NCBI RefSeq assembly: GCF_020539505.1
Contig: NZ_JACDXW010000002.1
Coordinates: 496,001 to 560,000, forward strand
Length of the DNA stretch: 64,000 nucleotides
Origin: Mesopusillimonas faecipullorum
GTDB taxonomy: Bacteria; Pseudomonadota; Gammaproteobacteria; Burkholderiales; Burkholderiaceae_B
Direction: 5' to 3'
The notes under the pieces were generated by a model. It had not been told where the DNA came from. It saw only the letters and a program-made list of their open reading frames with translations, and searched no databases. Each line of letters opens with the position of its first letter. The first letter of the stretch is position 1. Positions 48,786 to 59,579 of this stretch are shown here, piece after piece. Position numbers and translations under genes: made by a program.

Positions 48786-51557
48786 ATGTTTGACTGCCCC
48801 GCCTTCAGTGCCGCCTGCGAATGGTCTGGCGTGCTCCAAAGAAAAACCAATACAGACCCAGCCTTCGCACAATGGCTGATCGCCGCAGTCGAACACCCCG
48901 TCACCCCGGAGCGCATAGCACTCTGGCAAGAAGAGCTTCAGCAGTCCTGCGCCACACTGTCTGCCGACGCCGCCATTCGTCGTACGCTGCGCCGCCTGCG
49001 CCAACGCGTGTTTTACACCCTCATGGTGCGTGACATCGGCGGCATGGCGCCTTTCACAGAGGTAGTTCAAGCCACGACTTACCTGGCAGATCTTGCGGTA
49101 GGCCTGGCCTATCGGCACACCATGGAAGACTTATCGCAGACTTATGGCAAGCCCATAGATCCCGACACCGGCCTGCCCCAAGAAATGCTGGTGCTAGGCA
49201 TGGGTAAGCTAGGCGGTAAAGAACTGAACGTTTCCTCAGACATCGATCTGATCATGCTCTATGGCAACGAAGGCGAGACCACCGGCAGACGGCGCATCAG
49301 CCATCATGAGTTCTATGGGCGCCTGACCCAACGCATGATGCCTTTGCTGTCCGAACCCGACGCAGACGGGCAGGTTTTCCGTACCGACCTTAGACTGCGC
49401 CCAGACGGCGACGGCGGCCCCCTGGCCTGGAGCCTTGAGGCTCTCGAACACTATCTCATTTCTCAAGGTCGCGAATGGGAACGTTACGCCTGGCTTAAGG
49501 CTCGCCATTTGCCGGGCCGGGCATTTGAAGACAGCCAGCCTGTTCAACAATGGGAAGACGTTGAGAATCTGCGTCGGCCATTTGTCTACCGTAAGTACTT
49601 CGACTTCGACGCCCTGGCGGCGCTGCGCGCCCTGCGTGAGCGCATACGCGAAGACTGGCAGCGCAAGGTGTTGACTCGCACCGGCATAGAAGCCACCCAC
49701 AACGTCAAGCTGGGCGACGGCGGTATCCGGGAAATCGAGTTCATTGTTCAGCTCAATCAGCTTATCCGAGGCGGGCGGCAACCCTCTTTGCAACAACGCG
49801 GTTTACTCAAGGCATTGCATAAGCAAAAAGCGGCTGGCGTCTTGCCAGCCGAGGTAGCCGACGGCTTAGAGCAAGCCTATCTTTTCTTACGCCGCACTGA
49901 GCACATGTTGCAATATCGCGAAGACCAGCAAACACACCTGCTGCCTACGCAATCTGAGCAATGGGAGGCTCTGGCCCGCGCGATGGGGCTGTCGCGTCAA
50001 ACCTTCGAAGACAGCTTAGCCCGCCATCGTCAATTCGTTCACCAGGTTTTTCGCAATGCTTTTCGTTTGGCCGGCATGGGGGAAGACGAAGAATCGGGTT
50101 CCCAGTCCCGCTCAACCGAAGCAGACCTTGGCTCAGACACGCCACTAGAGGAGCTGCTGCGCCAGCATCTGGGCGATCAGGCCGCCGCCATGTCAGAACG
50201 TATAAAGGTCATGTTAGACGGTCAACGTGTGCGCAAGCTTTCCAATAACAGCCGCGCTCGCCTGGATGCTCTACTTCCCGCCGCAGTCGAGGCTGCCGCC
50301 GCCACCGGCAACCCAGCACAAACCTTAAGCCGTCTGCTTGAGCTTATCGAGCGCATCGCGCAGCGCAGCGCTTACCTGGCCTTGCTGACCGAGTACCCTA
50401 ACACCTTGGCCCGCATGGCCCGTTTAATGGATGCCAGTCCCTGGGCATCGCAGTACCTGACGCAATACCCTCTACTACTAGACAGCCTTATCGAATGGCG
50501 CTCGTTGATGGCACCTCTAGACCTCGCGGCTCAAGCCGAGCAACTACGCGCCGATCTCGAGGCCTGCGTCTTGCCTGACGGCTCACCCGACGTCGAGCAG
50601 CAAATGAACCTGATGCGTGACGTACAGCATCAAGTCAGTTTCCAGTTATTGGCCCAAGACCTTGATGGCAGCCTGAGTGTCGAGGCGCTGGCAGATCAGC
50701 TGTCGGCACTTGCCGACCTGTTTCTGGAAACCACGCTGGAGCGTGTTTGGCCCCCCATACGCGCCCGTCATCCCGAAGCCCCCGAAAAACCCAAGTTTGC
50801 CGTCATTGCCTACGGCAAGCTGGGCGGCAAGGAATTAGGTTACGCCTCCGATCTTGATTTGGTTTTTGTTTACGACGACCCCAATCCTGAAGCGCCCGAC
50901 TACTACACCAAACTGGCCCGACGCGCGACCTCCTGGCTCACCACGCTTACCTCTTCCGGTCGCCTCTACGAGATAGACCTACGATTGCGGCCCGATGGTG
51001 ATGCCGGCCTTTTGGCAGTGTCACTTGAAGGTTTCGAACAATATCAACGCACCCAAGCCTGGCCCTGGGAGCACCAAGCCCTGACCCGCGCTCGCTTTGT
51101 TGCCGGTGACGCCGCACTGGGCGAACGCTTTGAAACTTTACGCCGCGAAATCCTATTGTTGCCGCGTGATCTTTCTGCCTTGCGGGCCGAAGTCATCCAG
51201 ATGCGGGCCAAGATCGCAGCAGGACACCCGAATCGCAGCAAGCTTTTCGACATCAAGCATGACCCGGGCGGCATGGTGGATGTCGAGTTCATCACCCAGT
51301 TTTTAGTGCTGGCTCATGCTGCCGCCCATCCCGTGCTGTTAGACAACCTGGGGAACATCGCTTTGTTAAGGCTGGCGGCTGGAGACGGTTTGATTCCCAC
51401 AGATCTCGCAAAGCGCGTCTCCGATGTCTACCGTGTCTACCGCAAGGCTCAACATGCTTTACGTTTGCAGGGCGCAAGCATGGCTCGCGCCGAACCCAGC
51501 CAGTTCGAGCAAGAACGTGCGGCAGTCAGGCAGCTATGGGAGCACGTGCTGGGTTGA
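48786..51557 (+). CDS. glnE: Glutamine synthetase adenylyltransferase/deadenylase
   Basis: A 923-residue bifunctional enzyme that adenylylates or deadenylylates glutamine synthetase in response to PII and glutamine. There are two nucleotidyltransferase domains. The first has [19 protein letters not shown] with a paired Asp metal site; the second, past residue 670, has [19 protein letters not shown]. Each is followed by a [13 protein letters not shown] / [13 protein letters not shown] motif, and helical spacer domains lie between. Length matches the family. ATG 48786 lacks a good ribosome binding site. It is divergent from yhdP, 84 nt apart, and with gdhA nearby makes a small nitrogen theme. 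Confidence 0.96.
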   Translation: MFDCPAFSAACEWSGVLQRKTNTDPAFAQWLIAAVEHPVTPERIALWQEELQQSCATLSADAAIRRTLRRLRQRVFYTLMVRDIGGMAPFTEVVQATTYLADLAVGLAYRHTMEDLSQTYGKPIDPDTGLPQEMLVLGMGKLGGKELNVSSDIDLIMLYGNEGETTGRRRISHHEFYGRLTQRMMPLLSEPDADGQVFRTDLRLRPDGDGGPLAWSLEALEHYLISQGREWERYAWLKARHLPGRAFEDSQPVQQWEDVENLRRPFVYRKYFDFDALAALRALRERIREDWQRKVLTRTGIEATHNVKLGDGGIREIEFIVQLNQLIRGGRQPSLQQRGLLKALHKQKAAGVLPAEVADGLEQAYLFLRRTEHMLQYREDQQTHLLPTQSEQWEALARAMGLSRQTFEDSLARHRQFVHQVFRNAFRLAGMGEDEESGSQSRSTEADLGSDTPLEELLRQHLGDQAAAMSERIKVMLDGQRVRKLSNNSRARLDALLPAAVEAAAATGNPAQTLSRLLELIERIAQRSAYLALLTEYPNTLARMARLMDASPWASQYLTQYPLLLDSLIEWRSLMAPLDLAAQAEQLRADLEACVLPDGSPDVEQQMNLMRDVQHQVSFQLLAQDLDGSLSVEALADQLSALADLFLETTLERVWPPIRARHPEAPEKPKFAVIAYGKLGGKELGYASDLDLVFVYDDPNPEAPDYYTKLARRATSWLTTLTSSGRLYEIDLRLRPDGDAGLLAVSLEGFEQYQRTQAWPWEHQALTRARFVAGDAALGERFETLRREILLLPRDLSALRAEVIQMRAKIAAGHPNRSKLFDIKHDPGGMVDVEFITQFLVLAHAAAHPVLLDNLGNIALLRLAAGDGLIPTDLAKRVSDVYRVYRKAQHALRLQGASMARAEPSQFEQERAAVRQLWEHVLG

Positions 51558-51622
51558 ACCCTGGGGCCGTGGGGCGATAGTCGGCTAAAATGCAGGTATC
51601 AGGCACCTAATTCTTTATCATT

Positions 51623-52288
51623 ATGTCCAGCCCCACCTTCAACCGCCCCATTCTTACCCTGCCCGACAACCGCAAGCGAGTGCTCATGCACTCCTGCTGT
51701 GCCCCCTGCTCAGGAGAAGTCATGGAGGCCATGACGGCATCGGGCATCGATTACGCCATCTATTTTTACAACCCAAACATCCACCCCGACCGCGAATACG
51801 AAATCCGCAAAGAAGAAAACATTCGTTTTGCCGAACTGCACAACATTCCTTTCATCGATGCCGATTACGACAAAGACAACTGGTTTGAACGGGTCAAGGG
51901 CCTGGAAGACGCTCCCGAACGCGGCGAACGCTGTACCGCCTGCTTTGACATGCGCTTTGAGCGCACGGCCTTATACGCCCACGAACATGGTTTTGACACG
52001 ATCACCAGTTCGTTGGGCATTTCGCGCTGGAAGGATATGAACCAGATCAACGGCTGCGGTGAACGCGCTGCAGCGCGCTACCCCGATCTGGTTTACTGGA
52101 CTTACAACTGGCGCAAGGGCGGCGGCTCTCAGCGCATGATAGAAATCAGCAAGCGTGAAAACTTTTATCAGCAAGAGTACTGCGGATGCATTTATTCACT
52201 GCGCGATACCAACCGCTGGCGCCGGGAAACCGGGCGTGAAGCTGTGGTTATTGGCGTCAAGTACTACGGCCAAGACGAAGCCAACTAG
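51623..52288 (+). CDS. queH: Epoxyqueuosine reductase QueH
   Basis: A 221-residue QueH, the non-B12 enzyme that reduces epoxyqueuosine to queuosine in tRNA. Cysteines Cys25, Cys26 and Cys29 (HSCCAPC), Cys104 and Cys107 ([10 protein letters not shown]), and Cys187 and Cys189 (EYCGCIYS) provide the iron-sulfur and metal ligands and redox pair typical of Que[20 protein letters not shown] and [15 protein letters not shown] are other family signatures. ATG 51623 follows glnE by 65 nt. No other queuosine gene is nearby. Confidence 0.94.
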   Translation: MSSPTFNRPILTLPDNRKRVLMHSCCAPCSGEVMEAMTASGIDYAIYFYNPNIHPDREYEIRKEENIRFAELHNIPFIDADYDKDNWFERVKGLEDAPERGERCTACFDMRFERTALYAHEHGFDTITSSLGISRWKDMNQINGCGERAAARYPDLVYWTYNWRKGGGSQRMIEISKRENFYQQEYCGCIYSLRDTNRWRRETGREAVVIGVKYYGQDEAN

Positions 52289-52417
52289 CACCCGTACACC
52301 TAGGTTGCCAGGCATTATGCTTAAGCTGCAACGGCAAAATACCTAAATCGGGCGATTCCCACTTCTGCGCGTTTGTCGCACCATATGCAGTCATCTGTCG
52401 TCTAAAAGAGGCTACTC

Positions 52418-54823
52418 GTGACTGCCAACCCAAAATTTGCGCCATTTAGCGAAATCAGCAATGGCAAAAGACTGTTCCTGAAAACCTCACTGCTGGGTGC
52501 AGCCGGAGCGGCCTTGTCCGCCTGCGGAGGCTCAGGCAGCGACGAAGACCCCAACTACTCCTCGGAAGACGAGCGCACCCCCGTTGAATACGTCGACGTG
52601 CCTGATACGCTTACCCCCCCTGTTAGCGAGTGGGATTTACACGTCAATCCCTTGCAGCGGGCTCTGGGCGTCACACAAGTGCGTGTCATCCAAGACGGCC
52701 TACCTCTTGCAGGCGTACCCATAGAAGGTACCGGCGCCGATGGGGCCCTGTGCTTTAGCGGGTTTACCGACAACGACGGCGCGTTTTCATGGGAAGGCGA
52801 ACGCACCTTGGGCTTGCATATCAGCGCTCATGGGCCTTTAGGGCGCTTGTCCCATTACGCCGTCCAAGACCCTGCTCAGTCTCTGGCGCCACTTGTACTG
52901 AATGTCGCCACTACGCTGGCCGACCGCGTCCGCCAAATTAGGCAGTGGCTCCCCTCGCAAGCCGAAACCCGCGTACAGCGTTTCTTGTCGATACGCAGCA
53001 ATGTGGATTTATCCATTACCTTCATCGACCATCACGAACTGGATCACGCGCAATTTGCCCAGGCGCGCAGCCAGTCGGGGCTAACGCAAGATGCCTTTAT
53101 CGACAGCCTGGCCGAACTGGCCGCTGCTGACGACTATGACGCCCATATTGTCGATTTCGGCGACCCTACGCTGCCCGAGCCCGATACCCTGGGCATCTCT
53201 TCCACCGAGTTTTTAGAAGAGGTTTTACGTTATGCCAAGCTGGTCAACGACGCCAACTTTCTAGACAAAACCATAGTCACCTTCTTCGGTGCCCTGACAC
53301 TGGATATCATTGGCCATTTCTTGCCCAAAGACGACCCTGTCATGCGCAAGCTGAACGAGATTTCAAAAAAAATCGACGACGTTCAGAAAGGCCTTGATGC
53401 CATCCTGAAGGAGCTTCAGGGTTTTATCGAAGAGTCCAAGCGTGCCGGCTTGGCCAAACTGGATATCAACCTGGCACAGCTGAATCTGGATATTCAGATG
53501 TATGGGGACGACCACGAAGCCATTCGCACCCGGCTATTGCAGATGCTCCGGGAGTTCAATCTGCATAATGATCTGGCGGTTACCGAGCAGGTGTTGGGTT
53601 TCTTCGGCGGCTTTGGCAGCGACTCTCACAATGCCGTGCCCACCTACCTTTATATGTTTAAGCGCTACAACTCGCTTCAACAAACTTTTGGTGAAGAAGG
53701 CATTGGCTTTCAGCTTGAGGCCCCCGAAGGCGCATTGACACGCAGAACCTTCTATTCGAAAGACAGCGAAGGCGTGTATTTGTCGGCACTGATTAATTTG
53801 CAGCTGTTGTATATCAAGTCTATGGCCTGGGTCATGACTTACGAGTCTGGCATGGCCTCTGCTTTGGCCGACCGCCCGGGCGAGCGAGACCATGAAGGGA
53901 TGAGCTACCAAGACCGCGTTTCCAATCTAAAAGCCTACGCAAAGAAGATGCTGCTTTTCAATGCTTTTTTTGAAGACTTGAAAGCCTTTAAACAACTGCC
54001 TCACCCTTGCGTGTTCTTGCACACTCCCGACGATTCGGCCTGGTTTGCCGACCCCACAAAATATGAGCTGACCGGGGAAAAAATCGGTTTCTATGGCGGT
54101 TGGCACCCCTGGAATACTGTCTGGGAAAAAGGTGTCAGCTATAAAGAATGGACGAGCCGAGACAGCTATGGCAATCTGCGGCAAGCTCATTTGCAGTTGC
54201 CGCCCGAGATTATCAGCATGGCGGACAAAGATGGAAGCTGGGGCCCTCCCTCTGTGTTCATGGTCGAACAGGCCATCCTGGAACCCATGCGTAGAACCGG
54301 CAGGTTGATGCAGGACCTCATGCTCAGCGCTGGCGCCCCTGGTAACGGATTCTATGGCTTCAATGAAAAAGGCAAACCCAAGTTCTGCATCTGGCTCGAC
54401 GACCTAAGCCCCGTAACAAGCCCTGGCAACTCCAATGCAAGCTACTTGCAATTTTTTTGCAAAGAACCTCGCGAAACCCCTTTGGGGGGCGAATATCGAC
54501 GCTATTACGCCAAATTACACACGGGCGAGGTCAAACCGAAGATGATCACGTTTAGGATAACGAACCAAGAACTCAGCAAAACCTTCTGCATTATGGGAGC
54601 AGCCGCTTTCTCCCGATACATTGACGAATACAAGGAGAACCCAGCTGAGCGCGGTGTGTACTATCTTGGCAACTACGGCGAGGATAAGAATTTTTATTAC
54701 CCTGCCCTCAAGGCTGTGCGCGATGTCAAAAGTTACTACCCTTGGCAGCGCTATGCCAATCTGTTCAACGCCACAGAAGGCTTTAACATTACCGCCCTGC
54801 AAAAGCGTTACGGCTTCAACTAA
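52418..54823 (+). CDS. Unrecognised 801-residue lipoprotein with Tat-like signal and helical pore-former-like segment
   Basis: I do not recognise this protein. Residues 17-36 (KRLFLK, then SLLGAAGAALSAC) look like a Tat-type signal with Lys-Arg instead of Arg-Arg and a lipobox ending LSAC, so Cys36 would be lipidated; the next residues GGSGSDED form a flexible linker. Residues about 80-135 have a carboxypeptidase-regulatory-like beta fold (LPLAGVPIEG, FTDNDGAF). Residues 284-302 are hydrophobic, followed by an amphipathic coiled-coil-like helix (306-345: MRKLNEISKKIDDVQKGLDA), reminiscent of helical toxin domains. The C-terminal 400 residues are Tyr/Trp-rich. GTG 52418 has AAGAGG upstream. 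It stands alone, ending at a shared terminator with clpB. Confidence 0.75.
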   Translation: MTANPKFAPFSEISNGKRLFLKTSLLGAAGAALSACGGSGSDEDPNYSSEDERTPVEYVDVPDTLTPPVSEWDLHVNPLQRALGVTQVRVIQDGLPLAGVPIEGTGADGALCFSGFTDNDGAFSWEGERTLGLHISAHGPLGRLSHYAVQDPAQSLAPLVLNVATTLADRVRQIRQWLPSQAETRVQRFLSIRSNVDLSITFIDHHELDHAQFAQARSQSGLTQDAFIDSLAELAAADDYDAHIVDFGDPTLPEPDTLGISSTEFLEEVLRYAKLVNDANFLDKTIVTFFGALTLDIIGHFLPKDDPVMRKLNEISKKIDDVQKGLDAILKELQGFIEESKRAGLAKLDINLAQLNLDIQMYGDDHEAIRTRLLQMLREFNLHNDLAVTEQVLGFFGGFGSDSHNAVPTYLYMFKRYNSLQQTFGEEGIGFQLEAPEGALTRRTFYSKDSEGVYLSALINLQLLYIKSMAWVMTYESGMASALADRPGERDHEGMSYQDRVSNLKAYAKKMLLFNAFFEDLKAFKQLPHPCVFLHTPDDSAWFADPTKYELTGEKIGFYGGWHPWNTVWEKGVSYKEWTSRDSYGNLRQAHLQLPPEIISMADKDGSWGPPSVFMVEQAILEPMRRTGRLMQDLMLSAGAPGNGFYGFNEKGKPKFCIWLDDLSPVTSPGNSNASYLQFFCKEPRETPLGGEYRRYYAKLHTGEVKPKMITFRITNQELSKTFCIMGAAAFSRYIDEYKENPAERGVYYLGNYGEDKNFYYPALKAVRDVKSYYPWQRYANLFNATEGFNITALQKRYGFN

Positions 54824-54829
54824 AACAAG

Positions 54830-54869
54830 AAAAAGCCCAGCAGCCAAATTTAGGCCGCTGGGCTTTTTT
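54830..54869. terminator. Bidirectional terminator between the lipoprotein gene and clpB
   Basis: AAAAAGCCCAGC pairs with GCTGGGCTTTTTT around an inner AGCC/GGC helix, with T tracts on both strands. It sits between two converging genes and can serve both. Confidence 0.88.
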
Positions 54870-54887
54870 GCTGTTTAACGCTTGGCG

Positions 54888-57476
54888 TTATTGTTGAGTG
54901 CGGTCAAATACGAACTGCTCACCGTCCCAGTCAACCGGCACCACATCGTTGGGGCCAAACTTGCCCTCCAGTACCAACCTGGCCACTGGATTTTCGATGT
55001 TCTGCTGAATGGCACGCTTAAGCGGTCGCGCACCAAACACTGGGTCAAACCCTGCACGAGCCACTTCGGCTACGGCGGCATCCGATATCTCAAACTGCAT
55101 TTCGCGCTCGGCCAAACGCTTGCCCAAACGCTGCAACTGAATGCGTGCAATAGACTCGATATGCTCGGCGTCCAGACCATGAAACACCACGACTTCGTCG
55201 ATACGGTTAAGGAACTCAGGACGGAAAGCCTGTTTAACCTCGCCCCAAACGGCTTCCTTCACGGCTTCGTAAGGTTCGCTGGCCATGCTTTGAATCAGGT
55301 GCGAGCCCAGGTTGGAAGTCATGATGATGACCGTATTACGGAAATCAACCGTCCGACCTTGTCCGTCCGTCAGGCGCCCGTCATCCAGCACCTGCAACAG
55401 CACGTTAAAGACATCCGGGTGGGCCTTTTCGACTTCGTCCAGCAGCACAACACTATAAGGCTTGCGACGCACGGCCTCGGTAAGATAACCGCCTTCTTCG
55501 TAGCCCACGTAGCCGGGAGGCGCACCAATTAGACGAGCCACCGAGTGCTTTTCCATGAACTCGCTCATGTCGATACGAATGAGATGGTCTTCCGCGTCGA
55601 ACAAGAACTCTGCCAAGGCTTTGGTCAACTCGGTTTTACCCACACCCGTAGGGCCCAGGAACAAGAAGGAACCATAAGGCTTGGAAGGATCGGATAAGCC
55701 CGCACGCGAACGGCGGATGGCATCGGCGACCAAGCGCACCGCTTCGTCTTGTCCCACCACGCGCTTATGCAGGAAGCCCTCCATGTGCAGCAGCTTTTCA
55801 CGTTCGCCCTGCATCATCTTGGAAACCGGTATGCCTGTCGCACGCGAGACGACCTCGGCAATTTCTTCGGCCCCCACTTCGGTACGCAACAGACGCGGCT
55901 GATCCTGAGCCTCGGCCTTACCCGCTTCGGCAGCCTTCAAACGGCTCTCCAGCTCGGGCAGTTTGCCGTACTGCAATTCAGCCAGCTTGTCGAACTGCCC
56001 CTTGCGTTGCAGATCGGCCATTTCGGCTCTCAGGCGCTCGATTTCCTCTTTGATGGATTGCGAACCCTGCACAGCCGCCTTCTCGGCCTTCCAGACTTCT
56101 TCGTAGTCGTTGTATTCGCGCTGCAAGCGTTCGAGCTCGTCCTCGATGGCCTTCAGGCGCCGCAGCGAAGCATCGTCACTTTCTTTTTTGACGGCTTCGC
56201 GCTCGATCTTCAACTGAATGATGCGCCTGTCCAGCCTATCCATGACCTCGGGCTTGGAGTCGATTTCCATGCGTATACGGGCCGCTGCTTCGTCGATAAG
56301 GTCGATGGCCTTATCGGGCAGGAAGCGGTCGGTAATATAGCGATTGGACAGCTCTGCCGCCGCCACAATGGCGGGGTCGGTAATGGCAACGCCGTGGTGA
56401 AGCTCGTAGCGCTCTTGCAAACCCCGCAAGATGGCAATGGTGGATTCGACATCGGGCTCGCCCACCAGCACCTTCTGGAAACGGCGCTCAAGCGCGGCAT
56501 CTTTTTCGATGTACTTGCGGTATTCGTCTAAAGTGGTGGCGCCTATGCAATGCAGCTCGCCGCGCGAAAGCGCCGGCTTAAGCATATTGCCCGCGTCCAT
56601 GGCACCTTCGGCCTTGCCCGCACCCACCATGGTGTGGATTTCATCGATAAAGACTATGCTGCGCCCCGCATCTTGGGAAAGCTCTTTCAGAACAGCCTTC
56701 AGGCGCTCTTCGAATTCGCCACGGAACTTGGCGCCCGCCAACAAGGCCGCCAAGTCTAGCGACAACACCCGCTTACCCTTCAAGGTTTCAGGCACTTCAT
56801 TGTTAACGATGCGCTGTGCCAAGCCTTCGACTATGGCGGTTTTACCCACGCCTGGCTCACCGATCAACACAGGGTTGTTTTTGGTGCGACGTTGAAGTAT
56901 TTGAATGCTGCGGCGGATTTCGTCATCACGGCCGATAACCGGGTCAAGCTTGCCTTCGCGGGCACGCTGAGTCAGGTCGGTGGTGTACTTGGCCAAGGCT
57001 TCCCGGTTGGATTCGCTCTCTGAGTCGTTTACGGTGTCGCCACCACGCATGGCCTCGATGGCAGCCTCGAGCGGCTTGCGTTGCAGACCTGCGTCGCGCA
57101 AGATACGCCCTTCGGGGCCCTTATCATCGGCCAAAGCCAACAGGAAAAGCTCGCTGGCAATGTAGGTGTCACCCCGTTTAGAGGCTTCTTTGTCGGTCTG
57201 CACCAGCACCTGCTGCAACTCGCGGCTGGGCTGCAAATTGCTTTGCCCGCCCTGCACCTGAGGCAAAGCAGCAATAGCCGTATTGACGTCGGAGACGACG
57301 CGATTAACCGCGACGCCCGAACGCGCCAGCAAGCTGGCGGCGCCACTGTCGTTATCGGACAGCAAAGCAGCCAACACGTGTAGGGGTTCAATATAAGGAT
57401 TGTCGTTTCTGGCAGCCAGACTTTGCGCATCGGCAAAAGCCTGCTGGAATTTGGTGGTAAGTTTGTCGAATCGCAT
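54888..57476 (-). CDS. clpB: ATP-dependent chaperone ClpB
   Basis: An 862-residue disaggregase of the HSP100 class that works with DnaK on protein aggregates. An N-terminal Clp-N domain ([18 protein letters not shown]) is followed by AAA1 with Walker A GEPGVGKT at 206-213. The long middle coiled-coil (about 400-520, [18 protein letters not shown]) distinguishes ClpB from ClpA/ClpC. AAA2 has Walker A GPTGVGKT near 606, and the C-terminus is present. ATG 57476 lies about 26 nt after the predicted heat-shock transcription start. It converges with the lipoprotein gene. Confidence 0.98.
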   Translation of the reverse strand: MRFDKLTTKFQQAFADAQSLAARNDNPYIEPLHVLAALLSDNDSGAASLLARSGVAVNRVVSDVNTAIAALPQVQGGQSNLQPSRELQQVLVQTDKEASKRGDTYIASELFLLALADDKGPEGRILRDAGLQRKPLEAAIEAMRGGDTVNDSESESNREALAKYTTDLTQRAREGKLDPVIGRDDEIRRSIQILQRRTKNNPVLIGEPGVGKTAIVEGLAQRIVNNEVPETLKGKRVLSLDLAALLAGAKFRGEFEERLKAVLKELSQDAGRSIVFIDEIHTMVGAGKAEGAMDAGNMLKPALSRGELHCIGATTLDEYRKYIEKDAALERRFQKVLVGEPDVESTIAILRGLQERYELHHGVAITDPAIVAAAELSNRYITDRFLPDKAIDLIDEAAARIRMEIDSKPEVMDRLDRRIIQLKIEREAVKKESDDASLRRLKAIEDELERLQREYNDYEEVWKAEKAAVQGSQSIKEEIERLRAEMADLQRKGQFDKLAELQYGKLPELESRLKAAEAGKAEAQDQPRLLRTEVGAEEIAEVVSRATGIPVSKMMQGEREKLLHMEGFLHKRVVGQDEAVRLVADAIRRSRAGLSDPSKPYGSFLFLGPTGVGKTELTKALAEFLFDAEDHLIRIDMSEFMEKHSVARLIGAPPGYVGYEEGGYLTEAVRRKPYSVVLLDEVEKAHPDVFNVLLQVLDDGRLTDGQGRTVDFRNTVIIMTSNLGSHLIQSMASEPYEAVKEAVWGEVKQAFRPEFLNRIDEVVVFHGLDAEHIESIARIQLQRLGKRLAEREMQFEISDAAVAEVARAGFDPVFGARPLKRAIQQNIENPVARLVLEGKFGPNDVVPVDWDGEQFVFDRTQQ

Positions 57477-57508
57477 AGATCGTCCAGCTAATATTTCAGA
57501 TAGACCCT

Positions 57509-57536
57509 ATCTGGGGCCTGAGGGCCTGATTTCAAG
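57509..57536 (-). promoter_or_regulatory. Sigma-32 (RpoH) heat-shock promoter of clpB
   Basis: On the minus strand, CTTGAAA (57530-57536) is followed after 13 nt by CCCCAGAT (57509-57516). The sigma-32 consensus is CTTGAAA, 11-16 nt, CCCCATNT, so the -35 is perfect and the -10 differs at one defined position. The start would be near 57502, leaving a leader of about 25 nt before the clpB ATG. Confidence 0.8.
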
Positions 57537-57555
57537 AAGTACTACCGCTCGCCAC

Positions 57556-58500
57556 ATGGATAAACTCAAACAACTGGAAAGCTTTGTCGCCGTAGCAACG
57601 CTGGGCAGCCTCTCGGCTGCTGCGCGTGCCGAAGGTGTCGCTCCCGCCATGGTGGCCAGACGCATCAACGCTCTGGAAGCTCGTCTGGGCATCAAGTTGC
57701 TGGTGCGCTCTACCCGGCGCTTATCGCTTACCGAAGAGGGTACCCTGCTGCTAGGGGAAACTCAACGCATACTACAAGATCTTAATGACACAGAAACACG
57801 TGTCGCCCAAGGCAGCCATCACCCCAACGGCCATCTACGTATCAGCGCCCCGGCCGGTTTTGGGCGCAAACACGTCGCCCCCCTGATACCCGCTTTTCTC
57901 GAACGCTATCCCGACGTTACGCTGTCGTTGGACTTAAGTGACAGACTGGTCGACTTGATTGAAGAGCGATACGACTGCGCCATACGTATCGGTGACCTCA
58001 GTGACTCGGACGTTATCGGTATACGTTTGGCCGATAACCGGCGTGTCATCGTAGCCGCCCCCGCCTACCTTGATCGGCATGGTACGCCGCGCACTCCAGA
58101 CGACCTGGCCCAGCATAACTGCCTGTCTTTTGGTCATCAAAGTAATCAGTCGCGAGGCTGGCAATTGCTGATAAACGGGCAAGTACGAGCCCTACGGGTG
58201 AGTGGCAATATGTCGTGCAGCGACGGCTCGGCCCTGCACGAATGGACGCTAGGCGGATATGGCTTGTCATGGCGATCCCTTTGGGAGGTACGGGACGACT
58301 TGGCTGCCGGTCGCCTGATCAGCGTGCTCGACAGCTACGCGGCGCCCGCCAACGGTATCTTTGCCCTCTTGGCCGAACGTAAGCACCTCCCGCTACGCGT
58401 CAGGGTTTTCCTGGAGATGTTGCGCGAAGCCTTTGCCCCGATCAATGCTTGGGTCAGCAAAACCCAGCAGGGGCCAAACCCGCCAAAGCGGGTACAATGA
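57556..58500 (+). CDS. LysR-family transcriptional regulator
   Basis: A 314-residue LysR-type regulator. The N-terminal winged HTH starts MDKLKQLESFVAVATLGSLS, with the recognition helix in VAPAMVARRINALEARLG and RSTRRLSLTEEG as the wing. The C-terminal effector domain (LRISAPAGFGRKHVAPLIPA) has the LysR substrate-binding fold. ATG 57556 is preferred; the frame opens at 57400 inside clpB. It is divergent from clpB and separated by 79 nt that also contain the clpB heat-shock promoter. The target is unknown, and no metabolic gene is adjacent. Confidence 0.9.
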   Translation: MDKLKQLESFVAVATLGSLSAAARAEGVAPAMVARRINALEARLGIKLLVRSTRRLSLTEEGTLLLGETQRILQDLNDTETRVAQGSHHPNGHLRISAPAGFGRKHVAPLIPAFLERYPDVTLSLDLSDRLVDLIEERYDCAIRIGDLSDSDVIGIRLADNRRVIVAAPAYLDRHGTPRTPDDLAQHNCLSFGHQSNQSRGWQLLINGQVRALRVSGNMSCSDGSALHEWTLGGYGLSWRSLWEVRDDLAAGRLISVLDSYAAPANGIFALLAERKHLPLRVRVFLEMLREAFAPINAWVSKTQQGPNPPKRVQ

Positions 58501-58548
58501 AGGGGCCGCCCCGCCCTTGCCAGAGGGCCACGGCACTACAGGATCAGT

Positions 58549-59277
58549 ATGCATAAAACTATTCAGCTCACGCCAGATGCCACGCGTTGCTCTACTTGTA
58601 TGCTGAACAGCCTTTGTATCCCCGTAGGTATGCCTGCGGGCGATATCGAAACGCTGGACCAGATCGTCAAGGAAAGGCTACGCGTTAGTAAAGGAAGCTT
58701 CGTCTATCATCAAGATGACGAAGGCACAGCGCTGTACGGCATACGCTCGGGGTCGGTCAAGACCCAACTCGAAGATGCCAGCGGCCAAGTGCAGGTCACA
58801 GGCTTTCTGTTGCCTGGTGAAGTCGTTGGCATAGACGGCTACCTTGGCGCGCGCCACATGACCCACGCCATCGCCATGGAAGACACCGAACTCTGTGTGG
58901 TGCCTATCCAAGACGTCGAGCGCATCACTACCATGCTGCCCGCGCTCAGTAGACAATTGCGCCGACTGACCAGCCAAGAGATCCTGCGTTCGCAACAACT
59001 GATCATGTCTTTGGGCGTCATGCGATCCGAACAAAGGCTGGCTGCTTTTTTACTGAACCTTTCTCAGCGCCTGGGCGCACTGGGTTACTCGCCCCGCGAG
59101 TTCATCCTACGCATGAGCCGAGAAGAAATCGGCAACCATCTAGGCCTTACCCTGGAAACCGTCAGCCGGCTGTTTTCTCGTTTTGCGCGTGACAACCTTA
59201 TTCGCATCCGCCAACGCGAAGTTCAGCTGCTGGATATGGAGATGCTGCACCAACTTACCGGCAGCGATTGCGAATAG
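58549..59277 (+). CDS. fnr: Fnr-type oxygen-responsive transcriptional regulator
   Basis: A 242-residue CRP/FNR-family regulator. Cys14, Cys17 and Cys23 (CSTC, five residues, C) plus Cys116 (TELCVVP) reproduce the four ligands of the oxygen-labile 4Fe-4S cluster of FNR. A cyclic-nucleotide-like beta-roll spans about 45-125, with a dimerisation helix after it. The HTH (about 189-212) has the FNR-type recognition residues Glu203, Ser206 and Arg207 (ETVSR). Under low oxygen it should bind TTGAT-4-ATCAA sites. It neighbours the cbb3 oxidase operon, a classic FNR target, whose promoter lies outside the window. Confidence 0.95.
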   Translation: MHKTIQLTPDATRCSTCMLNSLCIPVGMPAGDIETLDQIVKERLRVSKGSFVYHQDDEGTALYGIRSGSVKTQLEDASGQVQVTGFLLPGEVVGIDGYLGARHMTHAIAMEDTELCVVPIQDVERITTMLPALSRQLRRLTSQEILRSQQLIMSLGVMRSEQRLAAFLLNLSQRLGALGYSPREFILRMSREEIGNHLGLTLETVSRLFSRFARDNLIRIRQREVQLLDMEMLHQLTGSDCE

Positions 59278-59330
59278 CCGCCTTGACGAGTTGAGTGCCG
59301 GCTTATAAGCCCCAACCGCACAAGCACGCT

Positions 59331-59579
59331 TTACGATAAAGAGTCAGAGGGGGACTGTATGGGCGTGCGTGGGGCCATATATAAAGTCAGCGCACTAGAT
59401 AATGCGGCCATTATCCAAAACAAGAAAAAACCCGCGGCATAAACCACATTGCGATCAAACTGCAAGGTGTTCAGCACCACGATATCCAAGGGGTCTACCA
59501 AGGCAAAGACTGCTGCACTGGTGGCCCCTGCCAGCAAAAATGACGGCCACAATATCCACATCAGATTCTGATACTTCAC
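59331..59579 (-). CDS. Small two-helix membrane protein at the end of the cco operon
   Basis: An 82-residue protein with two hydrophobic segments (about 7-32 and 45-68) joined by DPLDIVVLNTLQFDRN and a short polar tail. I do not recognise a named family. Its GTG start overlaps the ccoH stop codon (GTGA at 59576-59579), so it is translated as the last gene of ccoNOQPGH and probably serves oxidase assembly or stability. Function is not known. Confidence 0.65.
   Translation of the reverse strand: MKYQNLMWILWPSFLLAGATSAAVFALVDPLDIVVLNTLQFDRNVVYAAGFFLFWIMAALSSALTLYMAPRTPIQSPSDSLS

Noticed and set aside
48702-49118. N-terminal extension of about 139 codons on the YhdP frame
   Set aside because: It lies antisense to the 5' end of glnE, lacks family similarity, and precedes the membrane anchor; the start was placed at GTG 48701.
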